DNA from: Candidatus Hodarchaeota archaeon
GTDB taxonomy: Archaea > Asgardarchaeota > Heimdallarchaeia > Hodarchaeales > Hodarchaeaceae
Assembly: GCA_016840305.1 (NCBI GenBank)
Contig: JAEOSP010000062.1
Coordinates: forward strand, 1 to 35,971
Direction of reading: 5' to 3'
Length of the DNA: 35,971 nucleotides
Below the pieces are notes generated by a model. That model did not search any database and had not been told where the DNA came from. It saw nothing but the letters and a program-made list of their open reading frames with translations. Shown piece by piece: positions 8,168-15,865 of this stretch. The position numbers were made by a program, and so were the translations under genes. The stretch's first letter is position 1. The number at the start of each line of letters is the position of its first letter.

Positions 8168-8434
8168 TTATTTCTTCCTGATCACGTAAAAGCGATCGTA
8201 ACCATCATCTTCTACGAAACCAAGATATTTATGTTTAGCAAAATTAGCCCAGGCAGGGATGTCTTGACGTGTCCCAGGATCAGATGACCATATTTCTAAA
8301 ACTTCATCAATATCAACTTTTCCAACTGCTTTCTTAGTTTCAAGCAGTGGACCAGGGCATGCAGATCCACGTGCATCAACGACGTGATCTGATTCATCAG
8401 GTACTTCATTTCCTAAATCTGTTTCTTCAGTCAT
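8168..8434 (-). CDS. tusA: TusA family sulfur carrier (CPGP type)
   Basis: An 88-residue TusA/SirA-fold protein, first gene of the hdr/qmo operon. It carries VVDARGSACPGPLLETKKAV, where C26 is the persulfide-carrying cysteine, and the C-terminal SDPGTRQDIPAW segment typical of the fold. TusA proteins receive sulfane sulfur from rhodaneses, DsrE proteins or SQR products and hand it to the next enzyme; in Hdr-linked sulfur pathways TusA feeds the complex. I chose ATG 8434 because GTGGT lies just upstream; an in-frame GTG at 8446 would add four residues. It is closely similar to the TusA at 17676-17918 (both end ...EDGY-RF-V), suggesting duplication. Confidence 0.92.
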   Translation of the reverse strand: MTEETDLGNEVPDESDHVVDARGSACPGPLLETKKAVGKVDIDEVLEIWSSDPGTRQDIPAWANFAKHKYLGFVEDDGYDRFYVIRKK

Positions 8435-8765
8435 TTTTTTTACCACTTTATTTGTTTATTCTTTGTTAACTGAGGAAATTAACTTCCACAATAACGTTAG
8501 AAGTTCATTTTCATCAGGTAAACGTTATCTACAGTAGTCTTTTCCCTCTTGTTTTTAATGATTAGTTTAACAATAGTAAAATTTGATATGAAATGCTAGA
8601 AAAAGTGTATGTAAAAGTACCATAATCGCTAGATGCTTATATATAAAAAATCAAATGTTTGCATAATTGTAGAAAACCATATATACTTTTTATGAAAAAT
8701 GTAATTTTGAGTAGATTCGACTGCAAGGATTCGCTTAAATTAAGTTTACAAATGGAAGATGCAGA
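8435..8765. promoter_or_regulatory. Divergent promoter region between the tusA-hdr operon and the Lrp gene
   Basis: There is no convincing gene in this 331-bp gap. A strong TATA box for the rightward Lrp gene lies at 8639-8648 (TATATATAAA), giving a leader of about 100 nt. Two AACGTT-centred near-palindromes (ATAACGTTA near 8491 and AAACGTTAT near 8520) flank the leftward leader and could be operators. The 15-mer AGTGTATGTAAAAGT (8604-8618) recurs inverted near 20556. The leftward TATA box is not clear. Confidence 0.5.
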
Positions 8766-9302
8766 ATGTTTAGTCGTGATCAAATTAAACGGTTGTTTGA
8801 GCTCAGTAAAGACAAAATTGTTGATGAAACTGATTTCTACATCATTTGTCTATTAGAACATCATGGGGAAAAAAAGGTTCCAGAAATCGTCGAAGCTCTT
8901 AAAGAAGAGGGAATCGACCTAAAGCCGGTAACTGTCACCCGACGGATTAAGCGTCTAAAAGATAAAGGTGTTTTAGTAAAAATGGTTCCTTTGAGTCGTC
9001 TTTGGAAACTTGGATTTTCTCGAGATCTTCTTCTTATGATACAAACTGAACCAGGTCGAGACATTGAGAAAATCATTGATCAAATATCTCCTATTGCTGG
9101 AGTGAAGCGTTTATACCAGATTTTTGGTGAATATGACCTTTTAATTGAATTATGTTGTCTAGGTGATGAGGGATTACAGGAAAGTCTTGCAGCTATTAAT
9201 TGTGTTCCTGGATTAGCCCGAATCTCAAAATCACCGATTCAACACAGAATCAAAGAGCATTATTTTAATTTACAGAAATCTGAAGAACAAACATCTGTTT
9301 AA
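8766..9302 (+). CDS. Lrp/AsnC family transcriptional regulator
   Basis: A 178-residue regulator. Residues ~18-75 form the helix-turn-helix (DETDFYIICLLEHHG, then LKPVTVTRRIKRLKDKGVL). Residues ~85-165 form the alpha/beta RAM ligand-binding domain (LLLMIQTEPGRDIEKIIDQI, then LYQIFGEYDLLIELCC). It is divergent from the tusA-hdr operon and upstream of a dsrE gene in the same direction, so control of the sulfur genes is a reasonable inference. The wing region is followed by a segment slightly longer than in standard Lrp. The ligand is unknown. The C-terminal 15 residues are a polar tail. Confidence 0.88.
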   Translation: MFSRDQIKRLFELSKDKIVDETDFYIICLLEHHGEKKVPEIVEALKEEGIDLKPVTVTRRIKRLKDKGVLVKMVPLSRLWKLGFSRDLLLMIQTEPGRDIEKIIDQISPIAGVKRLYQIFGEYDLLIELCCLGDEGLQESLAAINCVPGLARISKSPIQHRIKEHYFNLQKSEEQTSV

Positions 9303-9379
9303 ATATTTTGAGATATTCTTTGTTTGGTCGAACAAATTAAAAAATGAGAAGAAACGAAAAATAAGGAAGATGGTAAAAA

Positions 9380-9736
9380 ATGGTAAAATTTGTGATAGTA
9401 TCCACTCATGGAATCGATAATTTTGAACGCACAAGTATGGCTTGGGCAGTAGCCAATGCTGCTCATGTTTTAGATGCGGAAGTAATCATGTTTTTACAAG
9501 CAGAAGGAGTAAATGTAGTACGAAAGGATTTCTGCAAAGGTTGGGTTTTCCCCCCATTCACCCCACTGGAGGAGCTTATTACTAACTTCATGGAAATGGG
9601 AGGTAAAGTTTTTGCCTGTGTTCCTTGTGTTGAGGCCAGAGAACTTACCAAAGATGATTATATCGATGGTGTTGAACTTGCTGGAGCAACCAAACTTCTA
9701 GCAGAATCAGTTGATTCTAAAGTATTTACATATTGA
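9380..9736 (+). CDS. DsrE/DsrF-like sulfur-transfer protein
   Basis: A 118-residue DsrE-fold protein. It opens with the beta strand KFVIVSTHG, then a helix with AWAVANAAHVLDAEVIMF. The active-site region VFACVPCVEAREL holds C80 and C83; C52 is also present. The end (GATKLLAESVDSKVFTY) matches the usual DsrE C-terminal strand. DsrE-type proteins relay persulfide sulfur to or from TusA. It lies 77 bp after the Lrp gene on the same strand and opposite the tusA-hdr operon. The start ATG at 9380 is preceded by GGAAGATGGT; an ATG ten bases earlier is out of frame. Confidence 0.85.
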   Translation: MVKFVIVSTHGIDNFERTSMAWAVANAAHVLDAEVIMFLQAEGVNVVRKDFCKGWVFPPFTPLEELITNFMEMGGKVFACVPCVEARELTKDDYIDGVELAGATKLLAESVDSKVFTY

Positions 9737-9917
9737 GTTAATAATCAGGGGTGGATTATTTATTCAGTAGAATCTTGAAGTGATTCTATATTAGGTTTTA
9801 CTCTGGATTGTAGAAGAATGAAAAACTCACGCTGAAGCTTTCAATTTTTGTAGATAAAGAACCAAGATTAGGGATAAGACTGAGCGAATTAGTTGTAATG
9901 ATTGTTTATATCAGTCT

Positions 9918-10247
9918 TTATTTATGCTGAATAACGAACCTTGTTACTCCACAATTGCCAGTGATTTCTATAAAATCATTCCCAGTACGGTTACACCATT
10001 GTGGTACGAACTTTATAGATTCAAGATCAGTAACAAGCAGTTCCAATATTTGTCCAACTTTAATTTTTCTCATTTCACATCTAAGTTTAATGATTGGTAA
10101 TGGACTAGATAACAATCTACAATCTAGTATCCTATCTGGTATTACCATATTCGATAAGAAACGGTCCTGTTGGGATTTTTGGATAATTTCTTCTAAATCA
10201 AACACATGAGATAGATCAGTATTATTTGAAACTACACCTATTTTCAT
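9918..10247 (-). CDS. TusA-fold protein lacking the active-site cysteine
   Basis: A 109-residue protein with a 38-residue N-terminal extension and a TusA-fold core. The core reads ILDCRLLSSPLPIIKLRCEM where TusA has LDxRxLxCPxP, so S48 stands at the position of the catalytic Cys; C43 sits five residues earlier. The C-terminal half (GQILELLVTDLESIKFVPQW, then GNDFIEITG) keeps the family spacing. A perfect GGAGGT seven bases before ATG 10247 fixes the start; the longer open frame to 10388 is not needed. It lies between dsrE and osmC, so it belongs to the sulfur neighbourhood. It cannot carry persulfide in the usual way; a scaffold, a regulator or use of C43 are options. Confidence 0.82.
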   Translation of the reverse strand: MKIGVVSNNTDLSHVFDLEEIIQKSQQDRFLSNMVIPDRILDCRLLSSPLPIIKLRCEMRKIKVGQILELLVTDLESIKFVPQWCNRTGNDFIEITGNCGVTRFVIQHK

Positions 10248-10377
10248 TAAGCATACCTCCAGTATATACAACTCCGAAATTAAATTTTTTTTAACCTGAA
10301 AAAAGGAAATGAAATTTTCTCCTCTTTTGTTACCCCCATTTACTCTATTTGATGAAAGAATTTGAATATGAGGAAAA

Positions 10378-10782
10378 TTATTTCCCATTTAGCTTAACAT
10401 CCATTATGACATTAGCTTGTCGAAATAGAGTCTCAACAGGACACTGCCTCAATGTTATCCTTAGAATTTTTTTGATTTTGTCTTCTGGAGCATCAGATTT
10501 AACATTTATATTCATTCTAACCTCAGTAATTGTTAAAGCATCATCTGGTTTCTCTGCTTCAACTACTGCCTCGAGATCTGTAATATCGACTTGAGAATTC
10601 TTAGCGACGACTGAAAAGATAGTGGTAATACAGCCTGCAAGAGCCATAACAGCATATTCTAATGCTGTAGCTGCATAATCGTCACCACCTTTTTCTGGCG
10701 GAAGATCCATAATAACTGCATCTGATCGGCCGTTATTCACTGCTGATTGATGGTTTTTAATCCATTTTGATGTTACTAACAT
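10378..10782 (-). CDS. OsmC family protein
   Basis: A 134-residue OsmC/Ohr-fold protein with the family's two redox cysteines: C51 (EYAVMALAGCITTIF) and C114 (RITLRQCPVETLF). It opens with KWIKNHQSAVNNGRSDAVI and has the central helix ATALEYAVMALAGC. Family members reduce organic hydroperoxides, and some act in sulfur redox chemistry; several archaeal sulfur clusters contain OsmC with TusA and DsrE. GAGGAG precedes the ATG. Its promoter (TATA 10896-10903 plus an inverted repeat at 10859-10874) matches that of a small Cys-rich ORF at 12.5 kb in layout and spacing. Confidence 0.9.
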   Translation of the reverse strand: MLVTSKWIKNHQSAVNNGRSDAVIMDLPPEKGGDDYAATALEYAVMALAGCITTIFSVVAKNSQVDITDLEAVVEAEKPDDALTITEVRMNINVKSDAPEDKIKKILRITLRQCPVETLFRQANVIMDVKLNGK

Positions 10783-10858
10783 TTTTAAACTCCTCTAAAG
10801 AGAAGTAAAATCAATTAAAGATTTTCTACGTTCTCTTTGAATCATTTAAACTTTTCAT

Positions 10859-10920
10859 TAACCTTTACAGGTCACGTACTCATTGTATTTTCACTCTTAT
10901 AAGATGTGTGTACATAAAAT
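10859..10920 (-). promoter_or_regulatory. osmC promoter: TGTACAC box, TATA box and inverted-repeat operator
   Basis: Reading leftward: a TGTACACACAT box, the TATA box CTTATAAG (10896-10903), then the inverted repeat TGACCTGTAAAGGTTA (10859-10874) at the expected transcription start. The centre-to-centre distance between TATA and repeat is 33 bp, the same as in the copy at 12675-12736. The leader to osmC is about 90 nt. The remaining gap, 10921-11202, is AT-rich and I see no gene in it. Confidence 0.6.
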
Positions 10921-11202
10921 ACTAAAATTTCTGATTAAAAATTAAATTTTATGATTAAAAAATGGGTAATTCTGATTTCAATGAGTAAGCACAATGTACA
11001 GTATAATGTCTGAGAACAGTGTTAATAATTGTTCATTTTTGTAATGCCCTTTTTATCAGTTCCATCATTTATGCTATTTTATTCGATAAAAAGCACCCTA
11101 AATCCTATTCAAACGATAACTGAAAAAAATCTTATTTGTCAGAATTCTTTACTGATAGAAGTCCAACAGCAAAATAAAAATCTATCTTGAGCATATTCTA
11201 AT

Positions 11203-12324
11203 TTAGAATTCTACTTCATGGTTGTTTGCGCGTTCCTGTTCAGTAATTTCTTGTAACTTCTTTTTTATAAGTTCTAAAGACACGAAATTCTGATTAATTG
11301 AAAATGACATTGCGGGAGACAGATAAGTATTTTTTATTGCCTCTATACACGCATGGAAATTTCGTGTATACTTTTCTTGCCATTTTATATGGTCTTCTAC
11401 AGTTCTAAATGTACTTGCTACAAAATAGTTGTATCGCCCAATATTTGCTTTGATCAAGAGAGGAACACGTGGGTCTCGTCTAATGAAATTCGCTACCTCA
11501 TTACACCGTTTTTTAATTTCAAGTAAAGAAAATATTAACATATAATCAGGTTGTACTATCGCCCTTGGAAATCTAGAGGTAGGTTTTCCAACAATTCCTT
11601 CGTTTAGTAGATTGCTTATTTGCCTTGTAATCGTATTTCTATTTACGTTTAAGGTTCGAGCTAAAAAATTCTCATTGGTTCTTATCGCCTCTCCATTGAG
11701 AACCATTTTCAAGATTTTCACTGACAAAGAATCTAGCTCCAAACCCCCAATTTCTGTTATATCCCCTTTCTTAAACCCCCGTTGGATTACTCTGAACGGT
11801 GCAGCTGTATCATATTTTAAAATTCTCTTTGTTCTGATAAGAAGTGTTTCCGGAGGATGACGATCCTCTTATTTGATGATTTTTCCGTTTTCTAAAATTT
11901 GATCGCACCAGGTTTGATAGGAGTAAAGGTCTTCATGGAATTATATTGTCAAAGTATTGTAGACTTCCTCCTGGAAATAATATCCTGCAATGATATGCGG
12001 ATCATTTTCAATGAAAACTTTAGTATTCTCATCACGATAAAATTTGTCTTTTGATATAACTAAAAGAGGATACTCTGTAAATAACCACAGTAATGGGTAG
12101 ATTGGTTTTTCGATAATTTTATACTCTAATAACTGATCTATTCTGTCTTTGATAGTATTTCTATGTTTATTGAGTTTGTTTGCTAACGCACTAATATTAA
12201 CATCTACTCCTTCCCCAGCACAAAGCAATTGTAACAATTTCAAAGGAAATTCTTTATTCATTAGGCTATTCATGGATCTCTGTCTGTACAACTTCATCAC
12301 AGTTAAAAATCTTAGCTTTGACAC
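11203..12324 (-). pseudogene. Two-domain winged-helix regulator interrupted by two in-frame TAA codons
   Basis: One continuous leftward frame encodes an N-terminal wHTH (KLLQLLCAGEGVDVNISALA, then HRNTIKDRIDQLL), a sensor-like middle, then a second wHTH (LSVKILKMVLNGEAIRTNEN, then VNRNTITRQISNLLNEGIV) and a RAM-like end. It is broken by TAA at 11943-11941 and at 11871-11869. Sequence between and after the stops still reads as protein (FHEDLYSYQTWCDQILENGK, then EDRHPPETLLIRTKRILKY), with no frameshift. The flanking half-domains match each other in layout (DPHIIAGYYFQEEVYN versus DPRVPLLIKANIGRYN). The 3' part could still be made from TTG 11742 as a 179-residue protein, and the 5' part as a 127-residue one. 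TAA is an ordinary stop elsewhere here, so nonsense decay is favoured over recoding. Confidence 0.7.
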
Positions 12325-12451
12325 TCTCCAATACTTGTTTATTATGGTTTTTTGTTTGGATTGTAGAATCTCAAAACAGTTTTTTCGTTGATCCTGAAAA
12401 ATCCTACTAGTCTTTAGCTACTTGGTTAAATTATTGAAAGCAAATGAAGAT

Positions 12452-12598
12452 TTACCTATTTTCCTCGCTTTCGGTAAGCACATCTTCTTTTGAATTGGTG
12501 GGAAAACAGATACTATAGCAGGTGCAATACACACAATTTGGGTAAAAATCAGCACATATCTTTCCAACATTATCTCTACTTTGTGATTTGCTAATCAT
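12452..12598 (-). CDS. Tiny Cys-rich ORF (48 residues)
   Basis: ATG 12598 opens 48 codons with five cysteines packed into 17 residues: C15, C22, C25, C27, C31 (around ICADFYPNC, then VYCTCYSIC). The C-terminus is acidic. A GGATGGA stretch ten bases upstream is only a weak ribosome site. Support comes mainly from the promoter at 12675-12736, which points leftward at it with an ~90-nt leader and matches the osmC promoter. It could be a metal-binding or redox microprotein. It could also be chance, as the ORF is short. Confidence 0.4.
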   Translation of the reverse strand: MISKSQSRDNVGKICADFYPNCVYCTCYSICFPTNSKEDVLTESEENR

Positions 12599-12674
12599 TT
12601 TTTTAAATCCATCCTTGTTTTCTTTTTCTTAATATTTTGTTAACATTCCTTGCAGAATTGTTTAACTTATGTAT

Positions 12675-12736
12675 TGACCTTTACAGGTCAAATAAAAATC
12701 ACACATCAGGACTTATAAAATGAGTGTACACAAAAT
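12675..12736 (-). promoter_or_regulatory. Promoter and inverted-repeat operator matching the osmC promoter
   Basis: Reading leftward: TGTACACTCAT, TATA box TTTATAAG (12712-12719), then a perfect inverted repeat TGACCTGTAAAGGTCA (12675-12690; TTAC loop on the other strand, extendable to seven-base arms). The spacing and order are as in the osmC promoter. The first possible reading frame downstream is the 48-codon Cys-rich ORF; the interrupted regulator at 12324 lies ~370 bp on. The rest of 12325-13028 shows no other gene. Confidence 0.6.
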
Positions 12737-12954
12737 GACTTATTTTTTGAATAAAATCGAATTAATCAGATAGAAAAATGAATAATCTTTAACCAAAGAG
12801 TTACATTTTTTTGTACAATATTACTATTCAAATTGTGTACAAAAAATTGTTCCATTCATCAGATTATTTCTTGAATTAGTAATATTCGGAACAATGCAAC
12901 AGGATAATTTCAACATCGTAGAGTGAGGAATTTTCCGTTGTTTTGATAATTTCA

Positions 12955-12964
12955 TTTTATAAAG
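12955..12964 (+). promoter_or_regulatory. TATA box for the secreted EEP-domain gene
   Basis: TTTTATAAAG lies about 70 bp before ATG 13029. A start site ~25 bp downstream would give a leader of ~40 nt that contains GGTGGT two bases before the ATG. Confidence 0.45.
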
Positions 12965-13028
12965 ATTAATTCAAACAACTTTAAAGCCAAATCAATATAA
13001 ACAATATTAAATAAAATAATGGTGGTAA

Positions 13029-13845
13029 ATGTTGGAAAAAAATCCTAAGATCCTGTTAATTGGATGTACAATGCTTTTTCTTTGTCTTCTATTTTCTACT
13101 TCCATTTTCCTCAATCTTCAACCTATTTCCAATGACCATACGATAAGATCGAGTATTTCACAATCTAGTGCTTTCAAAGTTATGGTCTACAATGTTGAGG
13201 CGAGTGGTCTGAACTCGGATTGGAAGGAGGTCGTAAAAGAGGAAAATGCGGATGTTTTCATTGCTATTGAAACAGGAGACTGGGATGATGATAGTGGAGA
13301 TGGATTTGACGCTGATAATTTTACTGATTTATTAAATGAATTCAATGTTTATTTCTCTGATGAAACCCCTTACGTTGGGGCAACTACTCAAGGAATTCCA
13401 GATGATACTAGTGGTGAAACCATTTTAATGGGGGAGTGTAAGTGACTACTCGTCTTTGCCTGAGACCAATTTTCTGGGTTCCCTAGCTCTTTATTCTGCT
13501 GAAGAACAAGCTCTGAGGAGAATCAATCCTGGTGATGAGGGAACTGAAACTACAGAGAATACCGAGGATCTAGCAGTGACATTTCAAACAGTTGAGGTGA
13601 GTTCAACATCACCTCCTCCCGAGGGCGTTCTGTGGACATCTACTACACAAACAACCACTACTACTTCCTCAACAACTACAGCTGATATGTCAGATATAAG
13701 CAGTTCGAGTACTTCATCCTCTCCATTCTCAACAGAAACAACGACGACCACAAGTTCTTCACCAGCATTGGGTTGGGTTTCTGTAATACTTATCATTACA
13801 CTTATCCTTATTCCCTCACGACGTCAATGGAAGAAGCTCCGTTAA
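13029..13845 (+). pseudogene. Secreted endonuclease/exonuclease/phosphatase-like protein, frameshifted and internally deleted
   Basis: The first frame (13029-13445, 138 codons) has a signal peptide (ILLIGCTMLFLCLLFSTSIF) and the N-terminal third of an EEP domain: KVMVYNVEASG with the metal-site Asn and DVFIAIETGDW with the catalytic Glu. It stops just after a run of five G (13430-13434). Removing one base joins it to the second frame (to 13845): SVSDYSSLPETNFLGSLALY, a Thr/Ser-rich stalk, a membrane helix (LGWVSVILIITLILIP) and a basic tail. Even when joined, the His and Asp/Asn motifs of the EEP active site are missing, so ~150-200 residues seem lost. It was a surface-anchored protein and is probably not an active nuclease now. 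A sequencing error could explain the shift but not the missing middle. Confidence 0.6.
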
Positions 13846-13970
13846 TGGACTATTTTGATTCCGCAGAGGATCTGTTGGAGCTCAAGTATTAACGCATTTA
13901 ATTATCAAAAAGAGAGGCTGTCTTTCCCACATAGTATTTACATTCAAGTAATTTAATGGATAGACGAATG

Positions 13971-14318
13971 CTACAATACTTTCCTTAGTTTCAATAAATC
14001 AGTCATCTTCCCCTTGATTTTAAGTTCACCTGATTGAAAAACAGCCATAACTTTAACTTCTTTGTTAATGATTCCTAGCCAAGTTTTGGGATCGGTCATT
14101 AAAAGAATGTCATACTTTTTAGATTTGTCTATTTCACCTTCTAATAACTCACCTGGTAATCCCGATGTTAGTGTAGTAGACCAAGTCTTATTCAATTCTT
14201 TAAATGAAAAAGCAACCGTTTTATTCCACTTCTTGAAACGTTTCTGATTATCCTCTTTTGAAAGCTTATCTAGCATCTTATGAATTCCTTCGACTACTTG
14301 TTCTTCTACTTCTGACAT
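13971..14318 (-). CDS. SCP2 sterol-binding domain protein
   Basis: A 115-residue single-domain protein. After an N-terminal helix (VEGIHKMLDKLS), the SCP2 pattern follows: KTVAFSFKELNKTWST, then a strand pair ending in KYDILLMTDPKTWLGIINKE, then AVFQSGELKIKGKMTDLLKL, which is the conserved GxxKxxGd...l motif. SCP2 proteins bind lipids or fatty acyl chains in a hydrophobic tunnel. It stands alone, convergent to the frameshifted gene and divergent from the M20 peptidase. The ligand is unknown. Confidence 0.85.
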   Translation of the reverse strand: MSEVEEQVVEGIHKMLDKLSKEDNQKRFKKWNKTVAFSFKELNKTWSTTLTSGLPGELLEGEIDKSKKYDILLMTDPKTWLGIINKEVKVMAVFQSGELKIKGKMTDLLKLRKVL

Positions 14319-14446
14319 TTTCTATTCATCTCTCTGGGCTATTACAAAAAATAATGATTCAGACTATTAAGAATACGAAAGATTGTTAAGTATTCCGATT
14401 TTTTCCTTCTGTCAATATAACTAATCAGATCAGGATGTAATTTTAG

Positions 14447-15814
14447 ATGTTATCACAAAAAGAAATGACTGACTATGTGGAAAAACACGTTGAAGATGCA
14501 CTAAACGATTTATTTCGATTAATTGAAATTCCTACCGTGACAGCTAAAGGTGGAGAACATTCAAAACTTGCTTTAAAAGAGCTAGAAAGAATTTTTTCAC
14601 AATTAGGGTTTGCTATTCAAATTCATGAAACAAAAGGACAACCTATATTCACAGCGGAATTGAATAATAACTGTAAAAACACCCTTATGTTTTATGACCA
14701 TTATGATGTTCAACCCGCAGAACCTCTTGATCTTTGGGATAGTGCTCCTTTTCCCAAAGATCCAGTAGTGAGAGATGGTCGTATATGGGGAAGAGGAGTT
14801 GCTGACAATAAAGGAGAGATTATTGTCAGGGTATCCGCCATTAAAATGATGCAAGCGTTAAGAGGAGATATTCCAATTAACATAAAATTCATCATTGAAG
14901 GAGAAGAAGAGGTATCGAGTCCTAATTTAGGAGAATTTACTCAGAAAAATAAGGAATTTTTTCAAAATGTTCAGGGTTGTATTTGGGAGTTCGGTGGGAA
15001 AAATGCTTCTGGTATTCAAGAAATATATGCTGGAGTAAAAGGAATATGCTATGTACAATTAAAGACAGTGGGGCCAAAGAAAGATTTGCATTCAGCACTA
15101 GGAGCAGTTGTTGATAACCCCGCTAACCATCTTATCGCTGCATTGGCTTCTCTCCGTGATGATAAGACAGATAGAATATTATTACCAGATCATTATTCTA
15201 ATATCATAGATATTTCACCAGAAATGGAAAAAGCAGTCAAAAAAGCGTCAAAATTCTTTGATGAAGACAAACAAAAGCAACAATTGGGGATCGATTCTTT
15301 TATGCACAACCTGACTGGGTATGATCTTCATTCGAAGATCTATTTTAGTCCCACTTGTACTATTTGTGGTATTTGGTCTGGTTGGCAAGGTGATGGAGGA
15401 AAAACCGTTTTACCAGCAACTGCTCATGCCAAGCTTGATTTCAGATTAGTTCCCAATCAAAAACCAGAGGATGTAATTCACTCACTCGAAAAACACTTCA
15501 TTCAGAACAAATTCAATGTAGAAATTGAATGGTGGGAAGGTTATTCCCCAGCGTATACTCCTTTGACTGAACCTTTCGTCTCCACTGTAAAAAATACTGT
15601 ACAAGAGGTTTATCAGCATGAGCCTGTCATTCATCCTTGGAGTGCTGGTTCTGGTCCCCTTTATTTGTTTTCTGAGCATGTACCTGTTCTTTCTATTGGG
15701 GTAGGTAATGCAGGAAGCAATGCTCATTCACCAAATGAAAATATCATCCTCGATGATTTTAAAAAGGGACAAATATGCATTGCACGTTTAATTGAAGCAA
15801 TGGAGAATTTCTGA
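14447..15814 (+). CDS. M20 family zinc dipeptidase / carboxypeptidase
   Basis: A 455-residue M20 (CNDP/DapE-type) metallopeptidase of full length. Metal and catalytic motifs: H85 and D87 in FYDHYDVQPAE, D120 in GRGVADNKGEI, E153/E154 in IIEGEEEVSSPN, and H427 in GSNAHSPNENI. DLHSALGA marks the dimerisation-domain junction. The family cleaves dipeptides or N-acyl amino acids in the cytosol; no signal peptide is visible. It is a single gene with no obvious Shine-Dalgarno site at ATG 14447. No pathway partner is adjacent. Confidence 0.93.
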   Translation: MLSQKEMTDYVEKHVEDALNDLFRLIEIPTVTAKGGEHSKLALKELERIFSQLGFAIQIHETKGQPIFTAELNNNCKNTLMFYDHYDVQPAEPLDLWDSAPFPKDPVVRDGRIWGRGVADNKGEIIVRVSAIKMMQALRGDIPINIKFIIEGEEEVSSPNLGEFTQKNKEFFQNVQGCIWEFGGKNASGIQEIYAGVKGICYVQLKTVGPKKDLHSALGAVVDNPANHLIAALASLRDDKTDRILLPDHYSNIIDISPEMEKAVKKASKFFDEDKQKQQLGIDSFMHNLTGYDLHSKIYFSPTCTICGIWSGWQGDGGKTVLPATAHAKLDFRLVPNQKPEDVIHSLEKHFIQNKFNVEIEWWEGYSPAYTPLTEPFVSTVKNTVQEVYQHEPVIHPWSAGSGPLYLFSEHVPVLSIGVGNAGSNAHSPNENIILDDFKKGQICIARLIEAMENF

Positions 15815-15865
15815 AAAGAGAACGTGAAATAAAGAAAAAAGAGAAGGGATCTGATCAGATGATGA

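Noticed and set aside
8659..8856. 65-codon rightward frame overlapping the Lrp start
   Set aside because: It overlaps the Lrp gene in another frame, has no ribosome site and shows no recognisable motif.
10248..10388. N-terminal extension of the Cys-less TusA back to 10388
   Set aside because: A perfect GGAGGT seven bases before ATG 10247 fixes the start, and the extension has no family similarity and overlaps the end of osmC.
11869..11943. Stop-codon recoding (pyrrolysine or TAA readthrough) in the interrupted regulator
   Set aside because: Both codons are TAA, not TAG, and TAA is the normal stop of many genes in this window; decay or strain variation is simpler.
12610..12612. ATG 14 bases upstream of the Cys-rich ORF as its start
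   Set aside because: That ATG is out of frame and reaches a TGA after five codons; the ORF must begin at 12598.
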